Assembly (NCBI RefSeq): GCF_900104455.1
Contig: NZ_FNHB01000013.1
Location: forward strand, 1 to 64,000
Origin: Dendrosporobacter quercicolus
Lineage (GTDB): Bacteria > Bacillota > Negativicutes > DSM-1736 > Dendrosporobacteraceae
Direction: 5' to 3'
Length of the DNA: 64,000 bases
Shown: positions 1 to 6,159 of the stretch, piece after piece
Position numbering within the stretch: the stretch's first letter is position 1
How the letters are laid out: each line of letters opens with the position of its first letter
Notes under the pieces: model-generated
What the model was told of the DNA's origin: nothing
The model's input: only the letters and a program-made list of their open reading frames with translations
Databases searched by the model: none
Program-made: the position numbers and the translations under genes

Positions 1-1
1 A

Positions 2-67
2 CTGGAAAAACTAAAAGCCTTCGGCCACCGCTTCCCAGAGAATATGAGAAAATTTCTGGATGAATAA
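2..67 (+). CDS. C-terminal end of an unidentified protein (partial)
   Basis: The second forward frame is open from the left edge to a TAA at 65-67 and encodes about 21 residues ending in KFLDE. It is followed at once by a strong hairpin terminator, which supports a real gene end. The fragment is too short to assign a family, and nothing links it to the prophage remnant that follows on the other strand. Confidence 0.4.
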   Translation: MEKLKAFGHRFPENMRKFLDE

Positions 68-86
68 CCTAACGTCCAGATAAAAC

Positions 87-125
87 ATAAATCCTGCATC
101 CCCTTAGCGGGAATGCAGGATTTAT
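87..125. terminator. Strong bidirectional hairpin
   Basis: ATAAATCCTGCAT and its exact complement enclose a short C/G-rich inner part and a small loop. It lies between the plus-strand gene end at 67 and the minus-strand amidase remnant ending at 162, so it probably terminates both. Confidence 0.7.
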
Positions 126-161
126 AGCAAGCAGGCGTTGGTTGGCGTAATGTGTGATCAC

Positions 162-524
162 CTATTGGCTGCTACTGGCCGCATATTCACCTAATGCCTC
201 AGTCATGGCCACGGCCGCCGCCAACTGCCCGGCATAACCGCACATCAGCCGCCGCTCGTCCGCATGGGAGAGAAAAGCCACCTCCACCAGCGCCGCCGGG
301 CAGCCGGTTTGCCGCAGCACCTGGAAATTGGCGGCCTTGACGCCGCGGTCGGCCGTTCCCAGCTCGGCCACCAGCCGGGCCTGCAGCAGGGCCGCCAGCC
401 GTTTGCCTTCGCTGCTGCCCGGATAATGATAGACCTCCGTACCCTGGGCAGCAGGGCTGGCGGCGCTGTTGGCGTGAATGCTGGACGTCCACCACCGCTG
501 CCGCGGAGCGTCGCCCCGGCTCCT
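162..524 (-). pseudogene. N-acetylmuramoyl-L-alanine amidase (Amidase_3) remnant
   Basis: The minus-strand frame encodes the C-terminal half of an Amidase_3 cell-wall hydrolase. The SIHANS zinc-site motif, a GTEVYHY segment, the GVKAANFQVLR segment and the ALVEVAFLSHADE catalytic-Glu segment are all recognisable. Upstream of SIHANS the match fades into an arginine- and tryptophan-rich stretch and then a stop, and no N-terminal zinc ligands are present, so the gene has lost its first half. Such amidases occur both in phage lysis modules and in spore or cell-wall maturation. The neighbourhood (SSB, replisome organiser, repressor, integrase) favours a phage lysin. The fragment is unlikely to be active. 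Confidence 0.65.
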
Positions 525-546
525 TGGTTAGCAGACCCACCCTTGG

Positions 547-569
547 CCCCTCCCGTGAACCGGGAGGGG
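547..569. terminator. GC-rich hairpin downstream of ssb remnant
   Basis: CCCCTCCCG and CGGGAGGGG pair around a five-base loop. It lies just past the 3' end of the minus-strand SSB gene but has no clear T-run on that strand, so its role as a terminator is uncertain. Confidence 0.35.
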
Positions 570-601
570 AAAGAGAACCGCCGGCGCCAATTGTCCGGGC
601 C

Positions 602-913
602 TTATCCCGGCTTGTCCAGAAACTCGATGTCCCGGACTACGACCTCGGTCACCTTCTTGCGCTGACCGTCCGCGCTTTCCCATTGCCGGCTGTGCAGCCG
701 GCCCTCAATCGCCACCCGGCGGCCGTCCCCGCCCTCCTGGCCAATCAGTTCGGCCAGCGCATCCCAGGCCACGCAGTCAATGGCGTCGGTTTCCTCCCGC
801 ACCCTGGTTCTAAACGCCACCGTCAGCGAAAAGGAGCAGACCGCCTTGCCGCTCACGGTAACCCGCATATCCAGCTCCGGGGACAATCTTCCCGCCAGAA
901 AGACCTTGTTCAA
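602..913 (-). CDS. ssb: Short single-stranded DNA-binding protein (phage-type SSB)
   Basis: About 103 residues with the OB-fold signature of SSB: NKVFLAGRL at the start, an FSLTVAF strand, CVAWDALAE, and GRRVAIEGRLHSRQW. It would coat single-stranded DNA during replication or recombination. I start it at TTG 911-913 because this gives the family N-terminus and a GGGGAGGGAG ribosome-binding site sits directly upstream; an ATG eight codons earlier has no such support. The protein is shorter than housekeeping SSB and lacks the acidic DDxIPF-type tail that recruits partner proteins. It sits among phage replication remnants, so a phage SSB paralogue is likelier than the chromosomal rpsF-ssb-rpsR copy. 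The frame is intact. Confidence 0.75.
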   Translation of the reverse strand: MNKVFLAGRLSPELDMRVTVSGKAVCSFSLTVAFRTRVREETDAIDCVAWDALAELIGQEGGDGRRVAIEGRLHSRQWESADGQRKKVTEVVVRDIEFLDKPG

Positions 914-1009
914 TGCCTCCCTCCCCTTGTTATGCACATCTTCACCGGCCCTACTACTATGTTTGGTTTACGTTTATACATAAGTTTACGTTTAGTTAAT
1001 GTAACCGGG

Positions 1010-1032
1010 TTGCCAACCACTATGGTTGGCAA
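1010..1032. repeat. Perfect 10-bp inverted repeat
   Basis: TTGCCAACCA and TGGTTGGCAA flank a three-base CTA centre. Just upstream (about 963-995) are repeated GTTTACGTTTA words. The block lies between the ssb start and the replisome-organiser remnant and could be an operator or part of an element's replication origin. Confidence 0.5.
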
Positions 1033-1059
1033 AAGGACCTCACCAGCGGCAAGCGCGGC

Positions 1060-1080
1060 TTATCCACAGGGTTATCCACA
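1060..1080 (+). promoter_or_regulatory. Pair of DnaA boxes
   Basis: Two perfect TTATCCACA sites occur at 1060-1068 and 1072-1080, twelve bases apart. They overlap the 3' end of the replisome-organiser remnant. This fits a prophage or plasmid replication origin that used host DnaA, although box function cannot be shown from sequence alone. Confidence 0.5.
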
Positions 1081-1372
1081 GACCACAGGCTTGCTCTGAA
1101 TTGACCGCAGTTCATACCAAGGAGCTGACCGGCCGGGGCGGGGCGTATGAATGAGCAGCCCGGCCGCCACCAGCTCGCCGCGGGCCCTGGACAGCGTCGT
1201 GTAGCTGTAGCCCAGAAACCCCAGCAGCGTGCTGGCGGCCACCGTCAGCCGCGGCGGCCAGCCGGCCCGGTTGAACAGATGCATCAGCACGCCCCACAGC
1301 GCCTGGGCCTCGCTCGACAGCGTAGAACCCGTTGAGCTCGACAATGTAATTCACGGTCCCGCCCACATCCAC
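1072..1372 (-). pseudogene. Phage replisome organiser (winged-helix) with frameshift
   Basis: Two overlapping minus-strand frames together match the N-terminal domain of DnaD-like phage replisome organisers. The first frame supplies VNYIVELNGFY; the second continues with SSEAQALW, then NRAGWPPRLTVAAST and the helix LSRARGELVAAGLL. They join only if one or two bases are restored near 1320-1335, so the gene carries a frameshift. The C-terminal loader-binding part is missing and the fragment ends inside the DnaA-box pair. In a phage this protein would open the origin and recruit the helicase. I infer a decayed replication module. Confidence 0.6.
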
Positions 1373-1403
1373 CGGTGAAATTCCTGGTCCCGGCGTCCCG
1401 GCT

Positions 1404-1625
1404 TCACGGCAGGAAACGTTTCAGACCGGCCGTATTCACGCCCGTCTTGGCGCTGGCCCGCCGCCGCAGCCACTCATTGGCGGCCTTCACATGAATGATA
1501 AAACGGTTCCCCTCCTTGGACGCCGGAAAATCCGGCAGGTAGCAAAACTCCCGCACCCGGTTCTGGCCAATGCCGGTCATGGCCGCAAACTCCTTGACCG
1601 TGACCACCAGCTTGGTGTTTGTCAT
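1404..1625 (-). CDS. Excisionase-like small HTH protein
   Basis: 73 residues. The first half (VVTVKEFAAMTGIGQNRVREF) reads as a MerR/excisionase-type winged helix and is followed by a basic segment, KAANEWLRRRAS. Proteins of this kind act as recombination directionality factors or as small regulators in integrated elements. The ATG at 1625 follows a GGGGGGAGGAG Shine-Dalgarno. It is divergent from the XRE repressor, with 193 bases between them, as in temperate-phage early control regions. Its partner integrase nearby is truncated, so excision is probably no longer possible. The family call rests on fold-like pattern only. Confidence 0.55.
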   Translation of the reverse strand: MTNTKLVVTVKEFAAMTGIGQNRVREFCYLPDFPASKEGNRFIIHVKAANEWLRRRASAKTGVNTAGLKRFLP

Positions 1626-1818
1626 AGAGCATCTCTCCTCCCCCCAGTGAATTAACGCAATTTAATATTGCATTATGTAATAATCATAGCAGCCCTTTGA
1701 TAATTTTTCAATACATTTCTCACTTTTATATTTACAAATCGCACTTTAACAATTACAATGTGGGTAGCAGCTCTTTTGATAGTGTGTGCAAATCAAATGT
1801 GATGGTGTGTGAAAAAAC
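1626..1818. promoter_or_regulatory. Divergent control region of prophage remnant
   Basis: This AT-rich gap separates the minus-strand excisionase-like gene from the plus-strand repressor. It holds a GCAAT/ATTGC dyad near 1650-1670 and repeated GTGTG-type words near 1780-1810 just before the repressor start. It is the expected place for repressor operators and two divergent promoters. The exact operators cannot be fixed. Confidence 0.4.
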
Positions 1819-2163
1819 ATGAGCAAAGAAATAGGAAAGCGCATCCGCGCCGCCCGCGAACGGCTCCACCTGTCCCAGGCCGCCCTGTCGGAACTGATCG
1901 GTGCCGGCAATCAGTCCACCGTGGCCGGCTGGGAGCGGGGACGGACCGAGCCGGACGGCGAAACGCTGGTCAAGCTGGCCGTCATTCTGAAAGTCTCGAC
2001 CGACCACTTACTTGGCGTCGATGCCGGCGTGCTGGCGCTGCCGGCCGACGTCACCGACCTGGCCCGCGACATTGCCGGCCTGCCGCCGGCCGAGCGGGCC
2101 GTCATTGAAAAGATTGTGGCGGCCTTAAAGGCCGAAGACAAGGACAAAGTCGTCCCTGGTTGA
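1819..2163 (+). CDS. XRE-family phage-type repressor
   Basis: 114 residues with a classic N-terminal HTH_XRE domain (about residues 5-60: IRAARERLHLSQAALSELIG, then STVAGWERGRTEPD and LAVILKVSTDHLLG). The remaining 50 residues are Ala/Leu-rich with a PPAERAVIEKIVAAL helix like those in short Cro/CI-type regulators. It would bind operators in the divergent region upstream. The frame is intact. The Shine-Dalgarno is weak. It is followed almost immediately by the integrase remnant. Base composition is GC-richer than the flanking AT-rich control region, as for the other genes of the element. Confidence 0.75.
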   Translation: MSKEIGKRIRAARERLHLSQAALSELIGAGNQSTVAGWERGRTEPDGETLVKLAVILKVSTDHLLGVDAGVLALPADVTDLARDIAGLPPAERAVIEKIVAALKAEDKDKVVPG

Positions 2164-2555
2164 CCGGTGGATACGAAAACTGCTCTATCCCTGCGGCAAG
2201 CGCCGGAGGTAAAAAACAGGCGGCCGGGTGGCGGCCGCCTGTGGTTCAAGGGAAAATCCCCGGCCCCTGCGGCAACCTGCAGGACCCGCGCAGTTGGTCA
2301 AAACAATTCAAATGCCTGGCCAAAGCGGCCGGCATCGACATCACGTTTCATAAACTCCGGCACGACCACGCCAGCCGGCTCTCGGCCAACGGCGTCAGCA
2401 TCAAGGACGCCCAGTACCGGCTGGGCCACAGCACAACCCATATGCTGCTCAATGTCTACACCCACAGGATATCCGGCGGCCAGGAAAAAATCGCCTCGTG
2501 GCTCAATTCTTCCTTTCCGACCGCCCCAACCGATCATGAAACACCACTTCATTGA
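2160..2555 (+). pseudogene. Tyrosine recombinase (integrase) C-terminal remnant
   Basis: From about residue 45 the frame encodes the catalytic C-terminus of a phage integrase: HKLRHDHASRL carries the His-x-x-Arg pair, YRLGHS the second histidine region, and MLLNVYTH the nucleophilic tyrosine. The SAM-like arm, core-binding domain and first catalytic arginine are missing. The first 40 residues look like readthrough of a non-coding hairpin at 2216-2242. It ends about 110 bases from the 3' end of tRNA-Arg, the usual integrase position next to attachment sites in tRNA genes. It is inactive by truncation. Confidence 0.7.
2216..2242. terminator. Hairpin after repressor
   Basis: ACAGGCGGCC pairs with GGCCGCCTGT around a GC-rich loop, preceded by a run of A. 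It lies inside the open frame of the integrase fragment, which supports the view that the first part of that frame is not coding. Confidence 0.45.
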
Positions 2556-2624
2556 CCGTTTAGAAAATGCAGTTACAACCGCGTTGTTGTACGGTTGTTG
2601 TAAAACTGCTATAAAAACGACAAA

Positions 2625-2655
2625 AAAGGCTTTACGAAAGTATCGTAAAACCTTT
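2625..2655 (-). terminator. Terminator of tRNA-Arg
   Basis: Read on the minus strand, AAAGG and TTTTACGA pair with TCGTAAA and CCTTT and are followed by a T-run. It lies eleven bases beyond the CCA end of tRNA-Arg. Confidence 0.65.
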
Positions 2656-2665
2656 GAGATATCTA

Positions 2666-2742
2666 TGGTGACCCCGGCAGGATTCGAACCTGCGGCCTTT
2701 TGATTCGTAGTCAAACGCTCTATCCAGCTGAGCTACGGAGTC
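2666..2742 (-). tRNA. tRNA-Arg (anticodon ACG)
   Basis: The minus strand folds as a full cloverleaf. The acceptor strand GACTCCG pairs with CGGGGTC, the D-arm is AGCTCAGCTGGATAGAGC, the anticodon loop CTACGAA gives ACG (Arg, CGN codons by wobble after A-to-I), and the T-arm has GGTTCGAATCC. The CCA end is encoded. This gene is a plausible integration site of the neighbouring element. Confidence 0.95.
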
Positions 2743-2852
2743 ATTATAATAGCAACATCTTTCTGCCGACAAAAAATATAATATCATAAATCACCTATCA
2801 TAGTCAAGCTTATTTATGTAAATATTTTTTAAATCTTTTACGATTTTTGCAA

Positions 2853-2976
2853 TTATCCACAAAGCAACTGTATCCTTTTAACAATCAATTCACATGGAGA
2901 ATGCCGATTACGCTGGAAAATCACGATGTTATCCACAGTTTTTGGCTCCTTGTGAATAAAAATGTGGATAACATCG
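2853..2976. promoter_or_regulatory. DnaA-box cluster with 14-bp inverted repeat
   Basis: Perfect TTATCCACA occurs at 2853-2861 and 2929-2937, and its complement at 2963-2971. A one-mismatch box (TTATTCACA, reverse) lies at 2951-2959. The boxes at 2929 and 2963 belong to a perfect inverted repeat, CGATGTTATCCACA (2924-2937) with its complement (2963-2976). The flanks are AT-rich. No gene covers 2743-3021. It could be a DnaA-titrating or regulatory cluster. An origin is possible but gene content and strand bias argue against it. Confidence 0.5.
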
Positions 2977-3021
2977 CTTTTTTATAACAAAAAAGACGAA
3001 TAAAGTTGTTAACCGACTTTT

Positions 3022-3699
3022 TCAACAACATACACTTACAATATTTTTTTCGACCTTAGCCTTATATAAAGCTTTGTCAGCCAATTCAATTAAAGCATCT
3101 ATGGCGACAACTTTATCGACAGTTGCCACCCCCAGACTTATTGTAATTTGCAGCCGCCGGCCTTTATACACAAATTCCTGCTTTTCCACATATCTGCGCA
3201 ATCTTTCAGCAAGTAAATGCGCGCCCTCGATACTTGTATCCGGAAGCAGTATGACAAATTCTTCACCGCCCCACCTTACAGCCACATCGCTGCTTCTTAT
3301 ATGCTTGCGAAAACCATCGGCAACCATCCGGAGAACTTTGTCGCCGGCAATATGTCCGTAGCAGTCATTTACCTGTTTAAAATCATCTATATCGATCATA
3401 ATTAAAGCGATACGGCCTGCAGCCCGCTTTTGGGCCAGCATATCCCGCAGAAACAAATAAAAAAACTCCCGGTTGTTTAAGCCTGTCAGACTGTCCTGAA
3501 AACGGCCTTTGTACAATTCCTGAATTAAGCGGCCGCATTTACAGCCCAACAATACATCAACAATTGCAACTACCAGCCATATCGTCAGTGAAGCGGCCTG
3601 AATTAAATACTTTTCAGCCATAAAGCCAGTTAAATGCAAAACAATCACCGCTGTGATAATAATACCGGGTGCAAATCTGATAAAAAACTTACTCTGCAT
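3022..3699 (-). CDS. Membrane-anchored GGDEF diguanylate cyclase
   Basis: 225 residues. Two hydrophobic segments (about 10-26 and 33-52) anchor a C-terminal GGDEF domain (about 65-222). It would make cyclic di-GMP from two GTP. The active-site loop is intact as GGEEF at 144-148, and an inhibitory-site RxxD (RSSD, 135-138) lies five residues before it, so product inhibition is expected. The metal-binding DIDDFK segment is present. No separate sensor domain is visible apart from the membrane part. A GAGGAG ribosome site precedes the ATG. It is monocistronic. Its product could be sensed by the c-di-GMP riboswitch near 52.8 kb; that link is inference. Confidence 0.9.
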   Translation of the reverse strand: MQSKFFIRFAPGIIITAVIVLHLTGFMAEKYLIQAASLTIWLVVAIVDVLLGCKCGRLIQELYKGRFQDSLTGLNNREFFYLFLRDMLAQKRAAGRIALIMIDIDDFKQVNDCYGHIAGDKVLRMVADGFRKHIRSSDVAVRWGGEEFVILLPDTSIEGAHLLAERLRRYVEKQEFVYKGRRLQITISLGVATVDKVVAIDALIELADKALYKAKVEKNIVSVCC

Positions 3700-3783
3700 T
3701 TAACTCCTCCTTTACTTATGCACTTACAACACGCCTTAAACAGCTTAAATTTCTGACAGCTCATTAGATCACCCGCTCGCAAA

Positions 3784-3816
3784 AAAGTCTAATCCCACTT
3801 GGTGGGATTAGACTTT
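3784..3816 (-). terminator. Terminator of larA-downstream operon
   Basis: AAAGTCTAATCCCA and its complement form a 14-bp stem with a five-base loop, followed on the minus strand by a T-run. It lies eight bases after the stop of the 3824-4111 gene. Confidence 0.8.
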
Positions 3817-3823
3817 AAATAAC

Positions 3824-4111
3824 TTAAGCCGGTCTGCTCCAGTCAACATGGACGCCAGTATTCTGCCACAGCCTGGACAATCCCAGTTCGAGATTACTAA
3901 GACTTTCCGTCGGCCGGACTAATCTGCTGGTAAAATCTTTGATCGTATTCTGCGGCGCATTGATCCAATGCTCTGTTGTTAAGAAGTTTTCAACTTCACA
4001 TCGTTTCACTTCATCTTGCAGCAAAACATGAAGTTTTCTACTAACCGGCTCGTATTCAATAAAGCCATTGTCATTTTTATAATGAACGGCAACGCGGTAC
4101 AACTGCTCCAT
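3824..4111 (-). CDS. Conserved-looking hypothetical protein downstream of larA
   Basis: 95 residues, soluble, with no signal peptide, membrane segment or cysteine pair. I do not recognise a family. It contains mixed alpha/beta-like sequence with LHVLLQDEVKR and a C-terminal HVDWSRPA. It starts 20 bases after the LarA stop behind an AGGAAAGG site and is closed by a strong terminator, so it is probably the second gene of a larA transcript. Codon use is like that of its neighbours. Whether it has anything to do with lactate or nickel cannot be said. Confidence 0.6.
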   Translation of the reverse strand: MEQLYRVAVHYKNDNGFIEYEPVSRKLHVLLQDEVKRCEVENFLTTEHWINAPQNTIKDFTSRLVRPTESLSNLELGLSRLWQNTGVHVDWSRPA

Positions 4112-4130
4112 CTTGTCAACGCCTTTCCTG

Positions 4131-5432
4131 TTAAAGATTTGGGGTCTTCAGTATTGGTACGGTATTGGCTGCATGAGGCATCACAATAATTTTATATTCA
4201 GACCGGCCAAGCTTGTCCTCAGCTAAGGCGATTGCTTCCTCAATGGTAGTTACCGGAGTCATGCCCGCCTTTTCAATAAAATCTCTATTTTCCGGCAGCG
4301 TCACTACAATATGCGGAATTTTTTGCGCCATTAGTCCCAGCTTTAGGGCAACAAAGCCCGGCACTGTAAAGCCTTCCCGCAACGCCTGTTCGCGCTCCTG
4401 TAAATTCTCGTAATTGAACCAGTCGCTAAAGTCAGGGGGCTCGGCAATATCGGCGCACTCCAGCAATAGGATAACCACGCCGTCATCTTTACAAGCCAAT
4501 ACAGCGTTATCAACGGTTTTTGACCCCTGGTACAAATTAATATCTTTCGGAAAGCCGCCAGCCGAAGCAATAACCAAATCGGCTTGCTCATCTATTGCAA
4601 CGCCGAATATTTCAGCAGTTGTCTTGCAGCCCTCCTGCCAGGCTTCCAGCCAGTGCCCGGCCACAAAACGGGCAAAATTGCCCTCGGCGTCCAGCACAAC
4701 GTTAAACAGGAAATCCGGCTTAAGCAGTTCAGCCATTTCCAGCATATCCTCATGCATGTGATTGCCTTTCAGCCTGCCGGAGCCGCTGACCGGGCTGATG
4801 CCTTGGCCAGGCTGTTCATGCAGGCAAAAACTATGATTTCCCTGAATCGTCGGATAGCTGGCAACTCCCGGTACGATACTTTTGCGGCCGCCGCCAAAGC
4901 CCGCCATTAAATGATATACAATGCCGCCGGTTAATATCACCCTGTCGGCGTTTACCACTGCTTTGTTGAGTCTCACCGGCACGCCCCGGCTGGTAGTGCC
5001 AATATCGACAAAGTCCTCCTCCACCGGTGCATGACTTTGAATAATATTAATCCGCCTTACCACCTCCTGACCGTACACGCTAATATTCTCAGCATCAGTA
5101 TGATAACGATGCGCTCCTAAAGCAACAATCAGCGAGATATCGGCATCAGGAATTCCGGCTGCATTAAGCTCGTCTAAAAGATAAGGCAAAAACTGATCAT
5201 GCTTAAGCCAGGCTCTGGTGATATCGCTCGCAATAAGGACAACCTTTTCCCCGGCCTTAACGACTTCCCGCAACGGCGGAACGCCAATCGGATTTCGCAG
5301 CGCCTGCCGGGCCGCTGCCGCTATATCGGTAATCGCCTGGTAGGGCTTGCCCTCAATAACTTTGCTTATTTTTTCGTCAGGCAGGGTAAGACTTACTGTC
5401 TTTTTACCCAAACCAAGTTCAAATTTGCTCAT
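4131..5432 (-). CDS. larA: LarA-family nickel-pincer racemase (lactate racemase-like)
   Basis: 433 residues from the ATG at 5430-5432, chosen because AAGGGGG precedes it and the family N-terminus (FELGLGKKTVSLTLP) starts there; the frame extends 28 codons further without support. LarA interconverts L- and D-lactate with a nickel pincer nucleotide cofactor. Visible are the SDITR segment, the GAHRYHT histidine motif and FGGGRKSIVPG with the lysine that holds the cofactor. The family includes racemases and epimerases for other 2-hydroxy acids, so the substrate is not certain. The cofactor-making larB, larC and larE genes are not in this window. Lactate metabolism is also served by lutABC at 20-22.7 kb. 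Confidence 0.85.
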   Translation of the reverse strand: MSKFELGLGKKTVSLTLPDEKISKVIEGKPYQAITDIAAAARQALRNPIGVPPLREVVKAGEKVVLIASDITRAWLKHDQFLPYLLDELNAAGIPDADISLIVALGAHRYHTDAENISVYGQEVVRRINIIQSHAPVEEDFVDIGTTSRGVPVRLNKAVVNADRVILTGGIVYHLMAGFGGGRKSIVPGVASYPTIQGNHSFCLHEQPGQGISPVSGSGRLKGNHMHEDMLEMAELLKPDFLFNVVLDAEGNFARFVAGHWLEAWQEGCKTTAEIFGVAIDEQADLVIASAGGFPKDINLYQGSKTVDNAVLACKDDGVVILLLECADIAEPPDFSDWFNYENLQEREQALREGFTVPGFVALKLGLMAQKIPHIVVTLPENRDFIEKAGMTPVTTIEEAIALAEDKLGRSEYKIIVMPHAANTVPILKTPNL

Positions 5433-5512
5433 GGGACTTACCCCCTTAAATATTAGAAGAACTATTGCAGTGTCCAACTGCGCCGATAACGGCAACAGCC
5501 TAGTACCGTACG

Positions 5513-5577
5513 TCACCTAAGCATTTGGCTTATCATGCGGTCTTTTTTCGCATTCTAATCAATTTTTAAGTGACACA
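5513..5577 (-). repeat. Short copy of a dispersed repeat
   Basis: The stretch begins CACCTAAGCATTTGGCTTA and ends CGCATTCTAATC followed by AAGTGAC. Both ends match those of the 220-bp copy at 47421-47640, but the middle of about 150 bases is missing. Imperfect terminal inverted repeats of GTCACYTAA type are visible. The rest of 5433-5703 holds only this repeat and presumably the promoters of larA and the DUF441 gene. Confidence 0.6.
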
Positions 5578-5703
5578 CGCTAGCAACTTTAATCTACATT
5601 ATAATATTATATCAAGCAGGAAATAATCAAAGCAAGAGGAATTTAAACAGAATTAGCGCAAGAGTACCTTTAGGGTATAGCGCTTATCAGGAGATGATTG
5701 AAA

Positions 5704-6159
5704 ATGTCTTGGGACTATCTACCGCTATTGATTGTTCTTTGCCTGGGCGTACTTGGCAACAATTCCTCTGTCGGCATTGCCGCAGCAGTTCTATTGCTCC
5801 TTAAACTACTCGGCCTTACCTCCTGGTTTGAACCATTGGAACAAAACGGAATCTCCATCGGAGTGACAATCTTAACCATAGCCATACTGGCGCCGGTTGC
5901 AGCCGGCCGCATTACGCTTGCCAACATGGCTGAAGTGTTTAAAACGACTACCGGAGTGATCGCGATTGCCGTCGGCATTTTTGTCGCCTGGGCCGGCGGC
6001 CGCGGCGCCTGGTTTATGAAAGAGTCACCGGAGGTGGTTACCTCCCTCATCATCGGCACAATTGCCGGCGTGTGTTTTTTCAATGGAATACCGGTCGGAC
6101 CGCTGATCGCCGGCGGCTTAGTCTATATGCTTTTATCCATAGCCAAGCTTTGGAGCTAA
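5704..6159 (+). CDS. DUF441 (UPF0756) membrane protein
   Basis: 151 residues, very hydrophobic, with four to five transmembrane helices and conserved-looking loops such as LGNNSSVGIAAAVL and FFNGIPVGPLIAGG. It matches the YeaL-type UPF0756 family, whose function is unknown. I take ATG 5704, nine bases after AGGAG, instead of the TTG two codons upstream that would leave too short a spacer. It stands alone on the plus strand and its stop overlaps the stop of the convergent ppk by about four bases. Confidence 0.8.
   Translation: MSWDYLPLLIVLCLGVLGNNSSVGIAAAVLLLLKLLGLTSWFEPLEQNGISIGVTILTIAILAPVAAGRITLANMAEVFKTTTGVIAIAVGIFVAWAGGRGAWFMKESPEVVTSLIIGTIAGVCFFNGIPVGPLIAGGLVYMLLSIAKLWS

Noticed and set aside
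2743-3021. Chromosomal replication origin
   Set aside because: DnaA boxes and AT-rich DNA are present, but no origin-linked genes are near, and almost all genes to the right lie on the minus strand, which is opposite to the usual leading-strand bias for an origin at this point.
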